From DASXIF01 sp036498145 (GTDB taxonomy: Bacteria > Actinomycetota > Actinomycetes > Mycobacteriales > Jatrophihabitantaceae), in NCBI GenBank assembly GCA_963708625.1, contig CAVPSV010000002.1, forward strand, positions 1,054,001-1,118,000: a DNA stretch of 64,000 bases. The letters run 5' to 3'. Positions 8,427 through 16,884 of this stretch are shown one piece after another; position 1 is the first letter of the stretch; the number at the start of each line of letters is the position of its first letter. The translations under genes were made by a program, and so were the position numbers. The notes beneath the pieces were generated by a model, which was not told the DNA's origin, did no database searches, and saw nothing but the letters and a program-made list of their open reading frames with translations.

Positions 8427-9392
8427 TCAGTCCGTCGTCTTCGGCTGATACATCGACTGCAGGCCGACCCGGCCGGGACCGGTCAGCTTCATCAGGCTCA
8501 TCTTGTAGTTCGACGAGAACGCGGCAGCCAGCGACGCACCCCCGCCGCCGATGAGCTGCTCCGCCGCGCCCGCGACGCCGTCCTGCATCAACTCGCGCAT
8601 CGCCTTCAGGCCGCGGAAACCCTTGCCCGCCAGCTGCTTGGCGCCCTGCACGCCCGCAGCCGCGCCGCCGGCGGCGCCGCCGATGTCCACCGTGCGCACC
8701 TCCATGGCCACCGAGGAGTCCTTGTACAGGAATCCGCCCGGCTCCAGCTCGATCGTCTCCCCCGCCGCGAGCTCGCGTTGGAACACATTGCCGTAACCGT
8801 GCAGGACGACCACGCCCGATCCCTCGGTGGCGGTGAACTCGTCGAAGTACATCCCGGTGCCCGCCATGAACATCGTCCGCAGCCCGGGGACCTTGGTGAA
8901 CGCGTAGCTGATCGAGCCCGAGGCGAGCAGCAACGCGTGTCCGCGAACCTCGATCCGCATGCCCGGATCTACCGGCAGTACCACCAGTGCACCGGGCGCG
9001 TCCCGAGCGAACGCGATTCGGCCGGCGCCGTGTGCGACGCTCAGCACGAACGGCAGGTCACCGAGCAGCCGACGGGCGCCGCCCGGGGTGGACATCACGG
9101 TCATCGGCACGTTGTCGTGCTTCCAGAGCATCGCGTGATGCTCGAAGTAGACACTGTCGCCGGCGCCCAGCTCGATCTCCGCGACCGGGATCACGCCGGC
9201 GTCCACCTGCAGCTTGCTGGCGCCGAAATGGACCTCGGTCAGGTCGCGCAAGCGGGGCGCTTCACGCCACCCGGAGTCGGTAACCCGATCACGGGTGTCC
9301 AGCGGCGCGCCGCACCGGTCGCAGCTCGTGGTGCCGACCTCGCTCTGGGCATGACACCAGCGGCATTCGACGCGTTGGCCTACTTCAGTCAC
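8427..9392 (-). CDS. Zinc-ribbon AIM24-family protein (copy 2)
   Basis: A protein of 321 residues from GTG 9392. It has an N-terminal zinc ribbon (CRWCHAQSEVGTTSCDRCG) and an AIM24 domain with GDSVYFEHHAMLWK, PGRIAFARDAPGALV-like and EPGGFLYKDSSVAME blocks. Near residues 240-290 there is an Ala/Gly-rich insertion (GGAAGGAAAGVQGAKQL) not present in copy 3. It is close to copy 3 in the ribbon and in SGWREAPRLRD, so these two look like a recent duplication. It is probably co-transcribed with copy 1. Confidence 0.8.
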   Translation of the reverse strand: MTEVGQRVECRWCHAQSEVGTTSCDRCGAPLDTRDRVTDSGWREAPRLRDLTEVHFGASKLQVDAGVIPVAEIELGAGDSVYFEHHAMLWKHDNVPMTVMSTPGGARRLLGDLPFVLSVAHGAGRIAFARDAPGALVVLPVDPGMRIEVRGHALLLASGSISYAFTKVPGLRTMFMAGTGMYFDEFTATEGSGVVVLHGYGNVFQRELAAGETIELEPGGFLYKDSSVAMEVRTVDIGGAAGGAAAGVQGAKQLAGKGFRGLKAMRELMQDGVAGAAEQLIGGGGASLAAAFSSNYKMSLMKLTGPGRVGLQSMYQPKTTD

Positions 9393-9524
9393 GGGTACCT
9401 CGATCTACGTCGCCAGACGGCTCCCGGCAGCCGGAAGCGTCCCATATCCGCAGTGCCCGCAGACACCCCCCGGCCTGGATCGTCGTGCTCCCCCGACGCC
9501 CACGCGCGCCCGTCGCCGGCCACA

Positions 9525-10542
9525 TCAGGCACGCCCCTTGCGGACCTCGGCCAGCGTGTCGTCGATCGAGGCACCGATCACCGCCAGCTCGCCGCTCAGG
9601 CGTCGGACGGAATCGTTCGCGTATGCGTCCTGCTCGAGGCCGCCGCGCAGTTCACCGATGGCGGGGGCTGCGTGTAGCTCGGCGTCGGCGGCAACAATCC
9701 GCTGGGTGAGCAAGGCCAGCGCCGGCGGCGTACTCCCGCAGGGCAAGCACCCGGTCCACTGCCCCGTCGAACCCAGCCCGTACGTCGGCGTCGGGGCCGC
9801 CGCTGTGCCGTGCCTGCGCGATCCAGAACGTCTGCTCGTCGATCGCGTCGAGTTCGTCGGCCAGGTCGAGCTGGAGCCGATGCCCGTCCAGGTAACCGGA
9901 TCGCCAGGCCGGGCTGCCCGCGATCTCGGCGGCGGTCTGGACGGCGACACCCAGTAGGGCCCGTTCCGCGCCGGCGTTCAGCGCCGCCGTCCACGGCTGG
10001 TGCGACTGCCAGAATCCGGCCGCGGTCAGCGCCCGCCGCTCCTCGCGTCCGATGCGCAGCGGGTCGGCCTGCACCGAGCGCCAGGTCACCGCGGCCGTCA
10101 CCGCGCTCCCGGCGAGGACGCCCCCTGCGACCGCGGTCGCAGCCGAGTGACCGCCGATCAGCGCCAGCACCAGCAGTCCCATCGACGCCAACACCGCCAA
10201 CCCGACCTCGGCGTAGAAAGCCTGCAGCCAGCGCTCGCGTCGCGGATGGTCAGGCCCGGCCGCGTCGTAGCCGGCCCGCTGCCTGATCTCCAACTTCGCC
10301 AGCAGCGCGACAGGCAGCGGCCGCAGCGGGCCGGCACTGACCAGCGAGGCCGGCCGCAGCGACGGGGCGGCGCTGGTGGACAGTTCGGCCAGCAGCGCGG
10401 CGCGTTCGACTGCACCGGGTGAACTGGCGCCGGGTAGTGCGCCGCCGCCGGTTAGTGCGTCGCCGCCGGGTATTGCGCCGCCGCCGGTTAGTGCGTCGCC
10501 GCCGGGTATTGCGCCGCCGCCGGGTGGGCTGCCGGCGTCCAT
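9525..10542 (-). pseudogene. Two-TM membrane protein of unknown family, one frameshift
   Basis: Read through one frameshift near 9720 this gives about 338 residues. The start ATG 10542 has AGAGG 5 bases upstream. The N-terminus is a repeat-rich GGGAIPGGDALT segment (DNA 10436-10530). Then comes a soluble part, then two adjacent membrane segments near residues 115-160 (LAVLASMGLLVLALIGGH and ATAVAGGVLAGSAVTAAV), then a helical cytoplasmic tail with LDLADELDAIDEQTFW. The C-terminal 60 residues (LTQRIVAADAELHAAP... DDTLAEVRKGRA) continue only in another frame, one base off in GCCGCCGGCGCTGG. It lies between two AIM24 genes and is likely part of the same unit. No named family recognised. Confidence 0.6.
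10436..10530 (-). repeat. In-frame GGGAIPGGDALT repeats
   Basis: About two and a half copies of a 36-base unit encode GGGAIPGGDALT at the N-terminus of the membrane protein. The units are nearly identical at DNA level, which suggests recent slippage. The encoded segment is Gly/Pro-rich and probably disordered. Confidence 0.7.
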
Positions 10543-10550
10543 GGCGACCT

Positions 10551-11348
10551 CTACTCCGTGTGGTGGTGCACGTACATCGACTGGATGCCGACGCGGCCGG
10601 GCCCGACCATCTCGGCGAGGTAAAGCCCGTGCCGGAGCAGTCCAGTGCGCACGTTCTGCTGGACGGTGTTCATGGTCACCGACGAGTCCTTGTACAAGAA
10701 GCCGCCCGGCTCGACCAGGATCTTCTCCCCCGGCCCCAGCGATCGCTCGAACACGTTCCCGTTGCCGTGCAGCGCGAGCAGGCCGGGTGCGCCCTGGGTC
10801 ACGAACCGGTCCAGGTACATCCCGCTGCCGGCGTGCAGCACATTGGCCAGGCCCTTGATCCGGACGAACGAGTAGTCGATCACGTGACTGGCGAGCAGGA
10901 ACGCGTGCTCGCGCACGTCGAGCTCCATGCCAGGGTGCAGCGGCAGCACCACCAGCTCTCCCGGCGCGTCCCGGGAGAAGGCGATCCGCCCCGGGCCCTG
11001 TGCCTGTGAGATCACCAACGGCATGCCACCGAGGCTGCGCTTGAGCCCACCGGCGCTCTGCTTGGCCGTCACCGCCGTGTGCTCGTCCTTCCACAGCAGC
11101 ACGTGATGCTCGAAGTACACCCCGTCGCCGTCGCCCACGGCCAACTCGACGACCGGAACGAGGTCTCCGCCCACCTGCGCGGTCGAGTTGCCGAACCGGA
11201 ACTCGGTCATGTCCCGCAGCCGCGGCGCCTCCCGCCAGCCCGAGTCGCTCACGACGTCACGGGCGTCCAACGGGGCGCCACAGGTGGTGCAGCTGGTTGT
11301 GCCCGCCGGGTTCTGCGCGTGGCACCACTGGCACCCGATCAGGTCCAT
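10551..11348 (-). CDS. Zinc-ribbon AIM24-family protein (copy 3)
   Basis: A protein of about 265 residues starting at ATG 11348; no ribosome binding site is seen, so it may be read from a leaderless message as first gene of the operon. The N-terminal ribbon is CQWCHAQNPAGTTSCTTCG, followed by SGWREAPRLRDMTE and the AIM24 domain (GDGVYFEHHVLLWK, GPGRIAFSRDAPGELVVLP, GSGMYLDRF, VEPGGFLYKDSSVTM). It is divergent from the SPFH gene, with 133 bases between them that must hold both promoters. Known: AIM24 fold. Inferred: it works with the neighbouring SPFH and membrane proteins. Confidence 0.8.
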   Translation of the reverse strand: MDLIGCQWCHAQNPAGTTSCTTCGAPLDARDVVSDSGWREAPRLRDMTEFRFGNSTAQVGGDLVPVVELAVGDGDGVYFEHHVLLWKDEHTAVTAKQSAGGLKRSLGGMPLVISQAQGPGRIAFSRDAPGELVVLPLHPGMELDVREHAFLLASHVIDYSFVRIKGLANVLHAGSGMYLDRFVTQGAPGLLALHGNGNVFERSLGPGEKILVEPGGFLYKDSSVTMNTVQQNVRTGLLRHGLYLAEMVGPGRVGIQSMYVHHHTE

Positions 11349-11481
11349 GCCGCGCAAGCTAGCACCGCCGGCCCGGACCCGGAATCATCGGCGGCAACCT
11401 GGTTGCGCTGCAGGGCACCGCATCCGGCCGCGGGCGGGTAATCTCGGCGCGAAATCGCACTCCGCTCAGGGGAGACTCGTC

Positions 11482-12633
11482 ATGGCGTTGCTCGGACGCG
11501 AGTTCATCGCCGTTCCGGATGAGCACAAGCACCAGATCGTCTACAAGTGGCCGGACGTGAGCATCCGCAGAGCCAGCAAGGCGATCGTCAACGCCGACGA
11601 GCTGGCGATCTTCGTCAACACCGGCAAGGTCATCGCCACGATGGGACCCGGCCGGCACGAGATCGACGCCGACGAGATTCGCGGCCTCGGCATCGTCATC
11701 GACGCGGCGACCGCCGGGCGGGCCTACCGGGCCGAGCTGTATTTCGTGCACACCCGCGAGTTCACCGGCTTCACCTTCGGCGGCCGCATCGACGACGTGC
11801 AGGACCCACAGACCGGCTTGATCGTCACGTTGCGGGTCTTCGGCGACTACGCGCTGCGGGTCACCGATCCGGTCGTAATGATCACCAATCTGCTGGGCAC
11901 GGTCAACGTCGACGACAACGACAGCGTGTCGTTGTGGGTCAGCGATCAGCTGCTGAAGGTGATGCGCACCAGCGTCACCACCCAGGTGGTCCGCAACGGC
12001 TGGCCGATCCTCGGACTGTCGGTGTACACGCCGGAGATCGAGCAGGCCGTCATCGCCAGCACTAACGAACAGCTCGCGGCCTACGGCGTGATGCTGACGC
12101 GGATGGGCAACTTCGACATCAACCTTGCACCCGAGGACTCCGAGCAGCTCAAGCGATTGGCCAAGGACACCAGCTACTCCCGGCTGGCCGGCAGCTTCAA
12201 CCAATACGCAGCCGGCGAGATGGCGTTGGGCGCAGGCGAAGGGATGGCTCAGGGCGGCGGTGCGGTGCAGGGGGCATTCCTCGCCGCCGGGATGGGCCTG
12301 GGCGGCACGGCCGCGGCGCAACCGGCTGCGCCGACGCCACCGCCGTCGACCGGATTCGCCGGTGGTGGGGCGGGCGGCTATGCCGGACCTCCGCCCGCCG
12401 GAGCCCAGCCTGCGGCCGCGCCACCCGCTGCGCCCGCTGCGGCCGCCGCGCCGGCTGCCGCCGCCGGACAGGTTGCCTGCGCGGCATGCAGCGCGGCCAA
12501 CCCGGCCGGCGCGAAGTTCTGCATGGGCTGCGGCCAACCGCTAGCCCCAGCCGCGGTGCACTGCACGAATTGCGGCAACGAATTCGTCGGCGGCGCGAAG
12601 TTCTGTATGAACTGCGGCACGCCGGCGCCCTAG
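11482..12633 (+). CDS. SPFH-domain (virion core/YdjI-like) protein with two C-terminal zinc ribbons
   Basis: A protein of 383 residues. The ATG at 11482 has AGGGGAG about 7 bases upstream. Residues ~1-240 are an SPFH_2-type domain (DEHKHQIVYKWPD, RITNLLG-like ITNLLGTVNV, LKVMRTSVT, LAAYGVMLTRMGNFDI). A Gly/Ala/Pro-rich linker follows (~255-330), then two zinc ribbons, CAACSAANPAGAKFCMGCG and CTNCGNEFVGGAKFCMNCG. In Bacillus the related YdjI belongs to a membrane-stress module with PspA-like YdjF. There is no TM segment, so recruitment to the membrane would need a partner such as the two-TM protein. Upstream genes are divergent. Confidence 0.85.
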   Translation: MALLGREFIAVPDEHKHQIVYKWPDVSIRRASKAIVNADELAIFVNTGKVIATMGPGRHEIDADEIRGLGIVIDAATAGRAYRAELYFVHTREFTGFTFGGRIDDVQDPQTGLIVTLRVFGDYALRVTDPVVMITNLLGTVNVDDNDSVSLWVSDQLLKVMRTSVTTQVVRNGWPILGLSVYTPEIEQAVIASTNEQLAAYGVMLTRMGNFDINLAPEDSEQLKRLAKDTSYSRLAGSFNQYAAGEMALGAGEGMAQGGGAVQGAFLAAGMGLGGTAAAQPAAPTPPPSTGFAGGGAGGYAGPPPAGAQPAAAPPAAPAAAAAPAAAAGQVACAACSAANPAGAKFCMGCGQPLAPAAVHCTNCGNEFVGGAKFCMNCGTPAP

Positions 12634-12670
12634 CCGGCAGCGAGAGGCGTCAAACAGGAAGGTCGTCATC

Positions 12671-13048
12671 ATGGGCGCACTGGATCGGTTCAAGCAGAAG
12701 TCCGCCGAATTCGTCGAGAAGGCCAAGCCGAAGCTCGAAGAGGCCCGCGACAAAGCGCGGCCGAAGGTCGAGGAGCTGCGCGAGAAGGCCAAGCCGATGG
12801 CTGAGTCGATGAAGGAGAAGGCCGAGCGGACCGCCGAGTCGTTGAAGACCCGGATGAACGACGTCACCGATGCGCGGAGTTCGAACGCCACGGCGTCGGC
12901 CAGCACCGGGCACGCGCCGTCCGACACGGCCGCGGCGGACGATGCACCGGACGTGACGCCATCGGCGGCACCCCCGCCACCCGGACCACCGGCACCGCCC
13001 GGGCCACCGCCGCCACCGGGACCGCCGGTCGGCGGTACGTCCGCCTGA
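12671..13048 (+). CDS. Coiled-coil protein with Pro-rich tail
   Basis: A protein of 125 residues, 37 bases downstream of the SPFH gene and probably co-transcribed; AGGAAGG lies before the ATG. Residues ~5-70 are an uninterrupted charged helix with an 11-residue style repeat (KAKPKLEEARDKARPKVEELREKAKP, shown in part), like apolipoprotein or LEA-type amphipathic helices that can lie on membranes. Residues 75-125 are Ala/Thr/Asp-rich and end in runs of PPPPG. No catalytic motif. By position it could be a membrane-binding accessory to the SPFH protein; this is inference. Confidence 0.7.
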   Translation: MGALDRFKQKSAEFVEKAKPKLEEARDKARPKVEELREKAKPMAESMKEKAERTAESLKTRMNDVTDARSSNATASASTGHAPSDTAAADDAPDVTPSAAPPPPGPPAPPGPPPPPGPPVGGTSA

Positions 13049-13067
13049 ACTATCGGCCGAGGCCGGA

Positions 13068-13547
13068 TCACTCAGGTTTCGGCGGCTGGTCCTTCAGGAA
13101 GAATCGCGCGTCGGCAGCCAGGGTGCCGACCGTTCCCTGCATGGATTTCAGCACCGGCAGGCTCTGGGAGCGGGAGAAGATCCCCGACTTCGTCTTGACG
13201 GCCTTCTGCACGTCCTTTTGCAACGTGAACAGCTCGTCGAAGACGTCGCCCTTCTTTTGCCAGTACTCCTTGCTGATCTTCAGGCAAATGCCTGCGACGT
13301 TGTCGATCTCCGCCAACAACTTCTTGACCTGCGGGTCCTTCGCCGCTGCGGGATCACGCGCACTCTTCGCGCCAAGTTCCTGGAGCCGTTCTTCCAGCAT
13401 CTCCAGCATCGTGACGAACCGCGGCCACGCCCCGGACTGCGGATTGCGATATTGCATGATCAGGTGGGAGAGGTCGCCCCACACCGCATCGACCCGTTTC
13501 TGAACGCTCGTCCAGCGCACGGTCAGCGCGGCCAGTTCCTTAGGCAT
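13068..13547 (-). CDS. Helical protein of unknown function
   Basis: A protein of 159 residues with a good ribosome binding site (AAAGGA before ATG 13547). It is predicted helical throughout, for example RWTSVQKRVDAVWGDL, LEMLEERLQELGAK and LFTLQKDVQKAVK, with a short Pro-rich end (KDQPPKPE). There is no signal peptide or membrane segment. It is the second gene after the 55-residue frame at 13574-13741, 26 bases apart, and converges on the coiled-coil gene. It has the same Lys-rich all-helical character as the proteins at 6118 and 57786, but I cannot align it convincingly with them. Confidence 0.65.
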   Translation of the reverse strand: MPKELAALTVRWTSVQKRVDAVWGDLSHLIMQYRNPQSGAWPRFVTMLEMLEERLQELGAKSARDPAAAKDPQVKKLLAEIDNVAGICLKISKEYWQKKGDVFDELFTLQKDVQKAVKTKSGIFSRSQSLPVLKSMQGTVGTLAADARFFLKDQPPKPE

Positions 13548-13573
13548 CGTGGTGGTCCTTTCCGCTGTCGCGC

Positions 13574-13741
13574 TCAGGCGTCGGGATTCTTCTTCACCAG
13601 CTCGAGCAACGACTTTCCGGTTTCACGGAACGCCGCGAGTCCCTTCTGAACGTTCTTGTATGGACTCGGGTCGAACTTCTGCTTGCGCGCAGCGACCACA
13701 AACTGTTTCAACTGCTCACGCGTCATCTTGCTTGCGTCCAC
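13574..13741 (-). CDS. Small Lys-rich helical protein (55 residues)
   Basis: A short frame starting at GTG 13741; ATG 13726 is an alternative that gives 50 residues. The product runs SKMTREQLKQFVVAARK, then FDPSPYKNVQKGLAAF and KSLLELVKKNPDA. It is clearly protein-like: charged, helical and with codon use like its neighbours. GAGGGG lies about 11 bases before the GTG. It sits 26 bases upstream of the 159-residue helical protein in the same direction, so the pair is probably an operon. Function unknown. Confidence 0.55.
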   Translation of the reverse strand: MDASKMTREQLKQFVVAARKQKFDPSPYKNVQKGLAAFRETGKSLLELVKKNPDA

Positions 13742-13796
13742 GGTGCTGGCCGCCCCTCGCCGCCATACCGCTGTCCCACCGACAGCTGAGCGAAAA

Positions 13797-13811
13797 CTAG
13801 CCGACGGCTAG
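13797..13811. promoter_or_regulatory. Dyad CTAGCC-GAC-GGCTAG upstream of the helical-protein pair
   Basis: A perfect 6+6 inverted repeat with a 3-base centre lies about 55 bases upstream of the GTG at 13741. A TTGACC hexamer, read on the minus strand, lies just beyond it. This is a plausible promoter/operator arrangement, but nothing identifies the regulator. Confidence 0.3.
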
Positions 13812-13924
13812 GTCAACCGCCACCACTCACATCGGCCGAAATGAGGCTCTGCGTCACAAATCGGGTCGCGAGTATCTCTACGGTTGCCAGCGGCAGGCGC
13901 AAGCGGCACGGCCCCGCACCGCGC

Positions 13925-14359
13925 TCAGTCGAGACAGAACTCGTTGCCTTCGGGGTCCTGCATGACGATGCAGACCTCGTTCATATCGTCGGCCTCCAAC
14001 CGCTGTACCCGGCGGGCGCCGAGCGCGACCAGGCGGGCGCACTCCGCCTCGAGCGCGTCCGATCGTCGCTCAGGCGGCACGCCGGCCGCGGCACGGAGGT
14101 CGAGGTGGACGCGGTTCTTCGCCGTCTTCGGTTCCGGCACCTTCTGGAAGTACAGCCGCGGCCCGGCGCCGTCCGGGTCGACGAGCGCCGAGCGGTCGTT
14201 GCGCGCCTCGGCCGGGACGCCCCAGGCGTCGAGCGCGGCGTCCCACGAATCGAAGCCCGACGGTGGTGGCTGCTCGATGTAGTGCAGCGCCTCGGCCCAG
14301 AAGGCCGCATGCGCATCAGGGTCGGCGCTGTCGAACGTCACCTGGAACTCAGTTGCCAT
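13925..14359 (-). CDS. VOC-superfamily (glyoxalase/bleomycin-resistance-like) protein
   Basis: A protein of 144 residues starting at MATEFQVTF (ATG 14359). It shows the two-module beta-alpha-beta-beta pattern: FQVTFDSADPDAHAAFWAEAL at the start and CIVMQDPEGNEFCLD at the end, with NRVHLDLRA in the middle. Possible metal ligands are the His of VHLDL and the Glu of GNEFC; a third is not obvious, so catalysis is uncertain. Actinobacteria carry many such proteins, acting as isomerases, dioxygenases or binding proteins. It is divergent from the oxidoreductase at 14440. Confidence 0.8.
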   Translation of the reverse strand: MATEFQVTFDSADPDAHAAFWAEALHYIEQPPPSGFDSWDAALDAWGVPAEARNDRSALVDPDGAGPRLYFQKVPEPKTAKNRVHLDLRAAAGVPPERRSDALEAECARLVALGARRVQRLEADDMNEVCIVMQDPEGNEFCLD

Positions 14360-14439
14360 GTATTGATTTTGACGCAGCGGACCGACAGCGAGCACCGATC
14401 GCTGGCGGCGCGCCCACCGGGCGCGGTAGAACGTGTTAC

Positions 14440-15513
14440 ATGTTCCGAGTTGTGCAGTGGGCCACCGGCGGCGTCGGCAAAGCCGCGATCGAAGGCGTCA
14501 TCGCCCATCCCGAGCTCGAGCTGGCCGGCTGCTGGGTGCACTCGCCGCAGAAGGCGGGACGCGACGTCGGTGAGATCGTCGGTACCGCGCCGCTCGGGCT
14601 AGTGGCAACCAACGACGTGGACGAGATCCTCGCGCTGGATGCCGACTGCGTGATCTACGCGCCGATGATCCCCTCGCTGGACGAGGTGGCCGCACTGTTG
14701 CGCGCCGGCAAGAACGTCGTCACGCCCGTCGGCTGGTTCTACCCGCCGGAGAAGGAAGCGGCGCCGCTGCGCGCGGCCTGCGAACAAGGCCGGTCGACGC
14801 TGCACGGCACCGGCATCAACCCTGGCGGCATCACCGAACTGCACCCGCTGATGTTCTCCGCGCTTTCATCGGCGGTGACGTTCGTCCGCGGCGAGGAGTT
14901 CAGCGACATCCGCAGTTATGCCGCACCGGATGTGGTCCGGTGGATCATGCGCTTCGGCGACACGCCGGCCGAGGCGATGTCGAGCCCGATGCTCAAGCTG
15001 CTCTCCGGCGGATTCCTGCAATCGGTGCGCATGTGTCTGGACACGCTCGGTTTCCGCGACGCGGACATCACGACGTCACAGCAGGTCGCCGTCGCCACCG
15101 CGCCGATCGACTCACCGATCGGCCCGATCGAACCTGGTCTGGTCGCCGGGCAGCGGTTCCAGTGGGAGGCGGCCATCGACGGGCGCGTGGTCGTTCGGGT
15201 CGCGGTCAACTGGTTGATGGGTCAGGAGCACCTCGACCCGCCGTGGACGCTCGGCGCGGCCGGCGAACGATTCGAGGTCGAGGTGACCGGCGACCCGAGT
15301 TGCTTCGTCACCATCAAGGGCTGGCAGCCGGAGACAGTGACCGAGGGTCTCAAACGCAACCCCGGCATCGTCGCAACTGCCCTGCACTGCGTGAACTCGG
15401 TGCCGTACGTGTGCCGCGCTGAGCCGGGCATCAAGACGTATCTCGATCTCCCACTTATCGCCGGCCGCGCGCACCCCGACCTCGCCGCCCGGCCGGCATC
15501 GGAAAAACGATGA
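14440..15513 (+). CDS. DapB-like NAD(P)-dependent oxidoreductase
   Basis: A protein of 357 residues starting at MFRVVQWATGGVG (ATG 14440). The N-terminal Rossmann motif is WATGGVGKAAIEGV. A later GTGINPG segment and the overall length match the dihydrodipicolinate reductase-like / diaminopentanoate dehydrogenase family, which is common in actinobacteria but is not lysine biosynthesis DapB (about 250 residues). No ribosome binding site precedes the ATG; the transcript may be leaderless. It lies ahead of two acyl-CoA dehydrogenase genes in the same direction, which hints at lipid or steroid side-chain metabolism. The substrate is unknown. Confidence 0.75.
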   Translation: MFRVVQWATGGVGKAAIEGVIAHPELELAGCWVHSPQKAGRDVGEIVGTAPLGLVATNDVDEILALDADCVIYAPMIPSLDEVAALLRAGKNVVTPVGWFYPPEKEAAPLRAACEQGRSTLHGTGINPGGITELHPLMFSALSSAVTFVRGEEFSDIRSYAAPDVVRWIMRFGDTPAEAMSSPMLKLLSGGFLQSVRMCLDTLGFRDADITTSQQVAVATAPIDSPIGPIEPGLVAGQRFQWEAAIDGRVVVRVAVNWLMGQEHLDPPWTLGAAGERFEVEVTGDPSCFVTIKGWQPETVTEGLKRNPGIVATALHCVNSVPYVCRAEPGIKTYLDLPLIAGRAHPDLAARPASEKR

Positions 15514-15633
15514 TCATTCGGCGGCGCATGGTCGCGGACTAAGCCCTCAGCCCCGCCCGCCGCCACTCGAAACACGGATTCCGCCTAGTCTCGACCGGGA
15601 GCACAGCTAGTGCGCTGATCAGGCAGGGGAACC

Positions 15634-16830
15634 ATGGATATCGCACTGAGCAAAGAAGAACGCGCCTTCGCCGAGGAGATGCGCACCTTCTTCCACACCC
15701 AGATTCCTGCGGAGATCCGCGGCCGGGGTGCGCGCGGCGAACACGTCGGCCGAGACGAGTACGTCACCACCCAGCAGATCCTGAACCAGCACGACCTGGC
15801 CGTGCCGCACTGGCCACTGGCCTGGGGCGGCAAGGACTGGACGCCGATACAGCGCCACCTCTACAACGACGAGATGCTGCTCGCGCACGTCCCACCGCCA
15901 CTGGCCTTCAACGTGCACATGGTCGGACCGGTCATCGCCACCTTCGGCAGCGAGGAGCAGAAGCAGCGGTTCCTGCCGCCAACCGCCAACCTCGACATCT
16001 GGTGGTGCCAGGGATTCTCCGAACCCAACGCTGGCTCCGACCTCGCCTCGCTCAAGACCAGCGCCGTCCGCGACGGGGACCACTACGTGGTGAACGGGCA
16101 GAAGACGTGGACCACGCTCGCGCAGTACGCGGACTGGATCTTCTGCCTGGTCCGCACCGATCCGGCGGCGAAGAAGCAGCGGGGCATCTCGTTCCTGCTC
16201 ATCGACATGGCCAGCCCCGGCGTCACCGTCCGCCCGATCCAGCTCATCGACGGTGGCTACGAGGTCAATGAGGTGTTCTTCGACAACGTGCTCGTGCCGG
16301 CCGATCAACTCGTCGGCCAGGAGAACGCGGGTTGGGACTACGCCAAGTTCCTGCTCGGCAACGAACGGACGAATGTCGTTGCGGTGGGCCAGACCAAGTC
16401 TCGGGTGATGCGCGTCAAACGTCTCGCGGCACAGACGCAGACCAACGGAGCGCCGCTGCTCGAGGACCCGCTCTTCCGCGCCCGCCTCACCCGACTCGAG
16501 GTCGAACTCGCGGCAATCGAGATGTCCGTGCTGCGCGTCCTGGACACCGAAGGTCGACTCGGACCGGGAAAGCCTGATCCGGTGTCGTCCGTGTTGAAGC
16601 TGAAGGGCACCGAACTCCAGCAACAGGCCACCGAACTGCTCGTCGACGTCCTCGGTGCGGGCGGCACGGGCTACCGCCGCTCCGGTGAGGTCCCAGCTGG
16701 TTTCGCGCCGCTCCCGGAAGGAGCGCTGGACGCCATGCCCACCTACTTCAACTGGCGCAAGGCATCGATCTACAGCGGCTCCAACGAGGTGCAACGAACG
16801 ATCATCGCGAAGGCGATCCTGGGCTTTTGA
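15634..16830 (+). CDS. Acyl-CoA dehydrogenase (large form)
   Basis: A protein of 398 residues with AGGGGAA before ATG 15634. The usual acyl-CoA dehydrogenase landmarks are present: an N-terminal helical domain, QGFSEPNAGSDLASL for substrate and FAD contact, WTTLAQYADW in the middle beta domain, and the C-terminal SGSNEVQR-type YSGSNEVQRTIIAKAILGF. FAD-dependent alpha,beta-desaturation of an acyl-CoA is the expected reaction. The next gene is a second, shorter acyl-CoA dehydrogenase 54 bases on. Such pairs form hetero-oligomers in steroid side-chain breakdown (FadE-type), so a joint alpha2beta2 enzyme is plausible here. Confidence 0.9.
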   Translation: MDIALSKEERAFAEEMRTFFHTQIPAEIRGRGARGEHVGRDEYVTTQQILNQHDLAVPHWPLAWGGKDWTPIQRHLYNDEMLLAHVPPPLAFNVHMVGPVIATFGSEEQKQRFLPPTANLDIWWCQGFSEPNAGSDLASLKTSAVRDGDHYVVNGQKTWTTLAQYADWIFCLVRTDPAAKKQRGISFLLIDMASPGVTVRPIQLIDGGYEVNEVFFDNVLVPADQLVGQENAGWDYAKFLLGNERTNVVAVGQTKSRVMRVKRLAAQTQTNGAPLLEDPLFRARLTRLEVELAAIEMSVLRVLDTEGRLGPGKPDPVSSVLKLKGTELQQQATELLVDVLGAGGTGYRRSGEVPAGFAPLPEGALDAMPTYFNWRKASIYSGSNEVQRTIIAKAILGF

Positions 16831-16884
16831 CACCGATCGCCGCGGCGATCCGCTAAGAATCTGACGCACCGGAGGGGACCTCAC

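Noticed and set aside
9652..11094. Upper part of the 480-residue minus frame above 10542
   Set aside because: Only the part below 10542 is protein-like. The upper part overlaps the AIM24 copy 3 gene out of frame.
3236..13800. Idea that this region is a complete contractile injection system
   Set aside because: There are no sheath, tube, baseplate, spike or AAA+ genes. Only a DUF4157 effector-like gene and unknown helical proteins are present.
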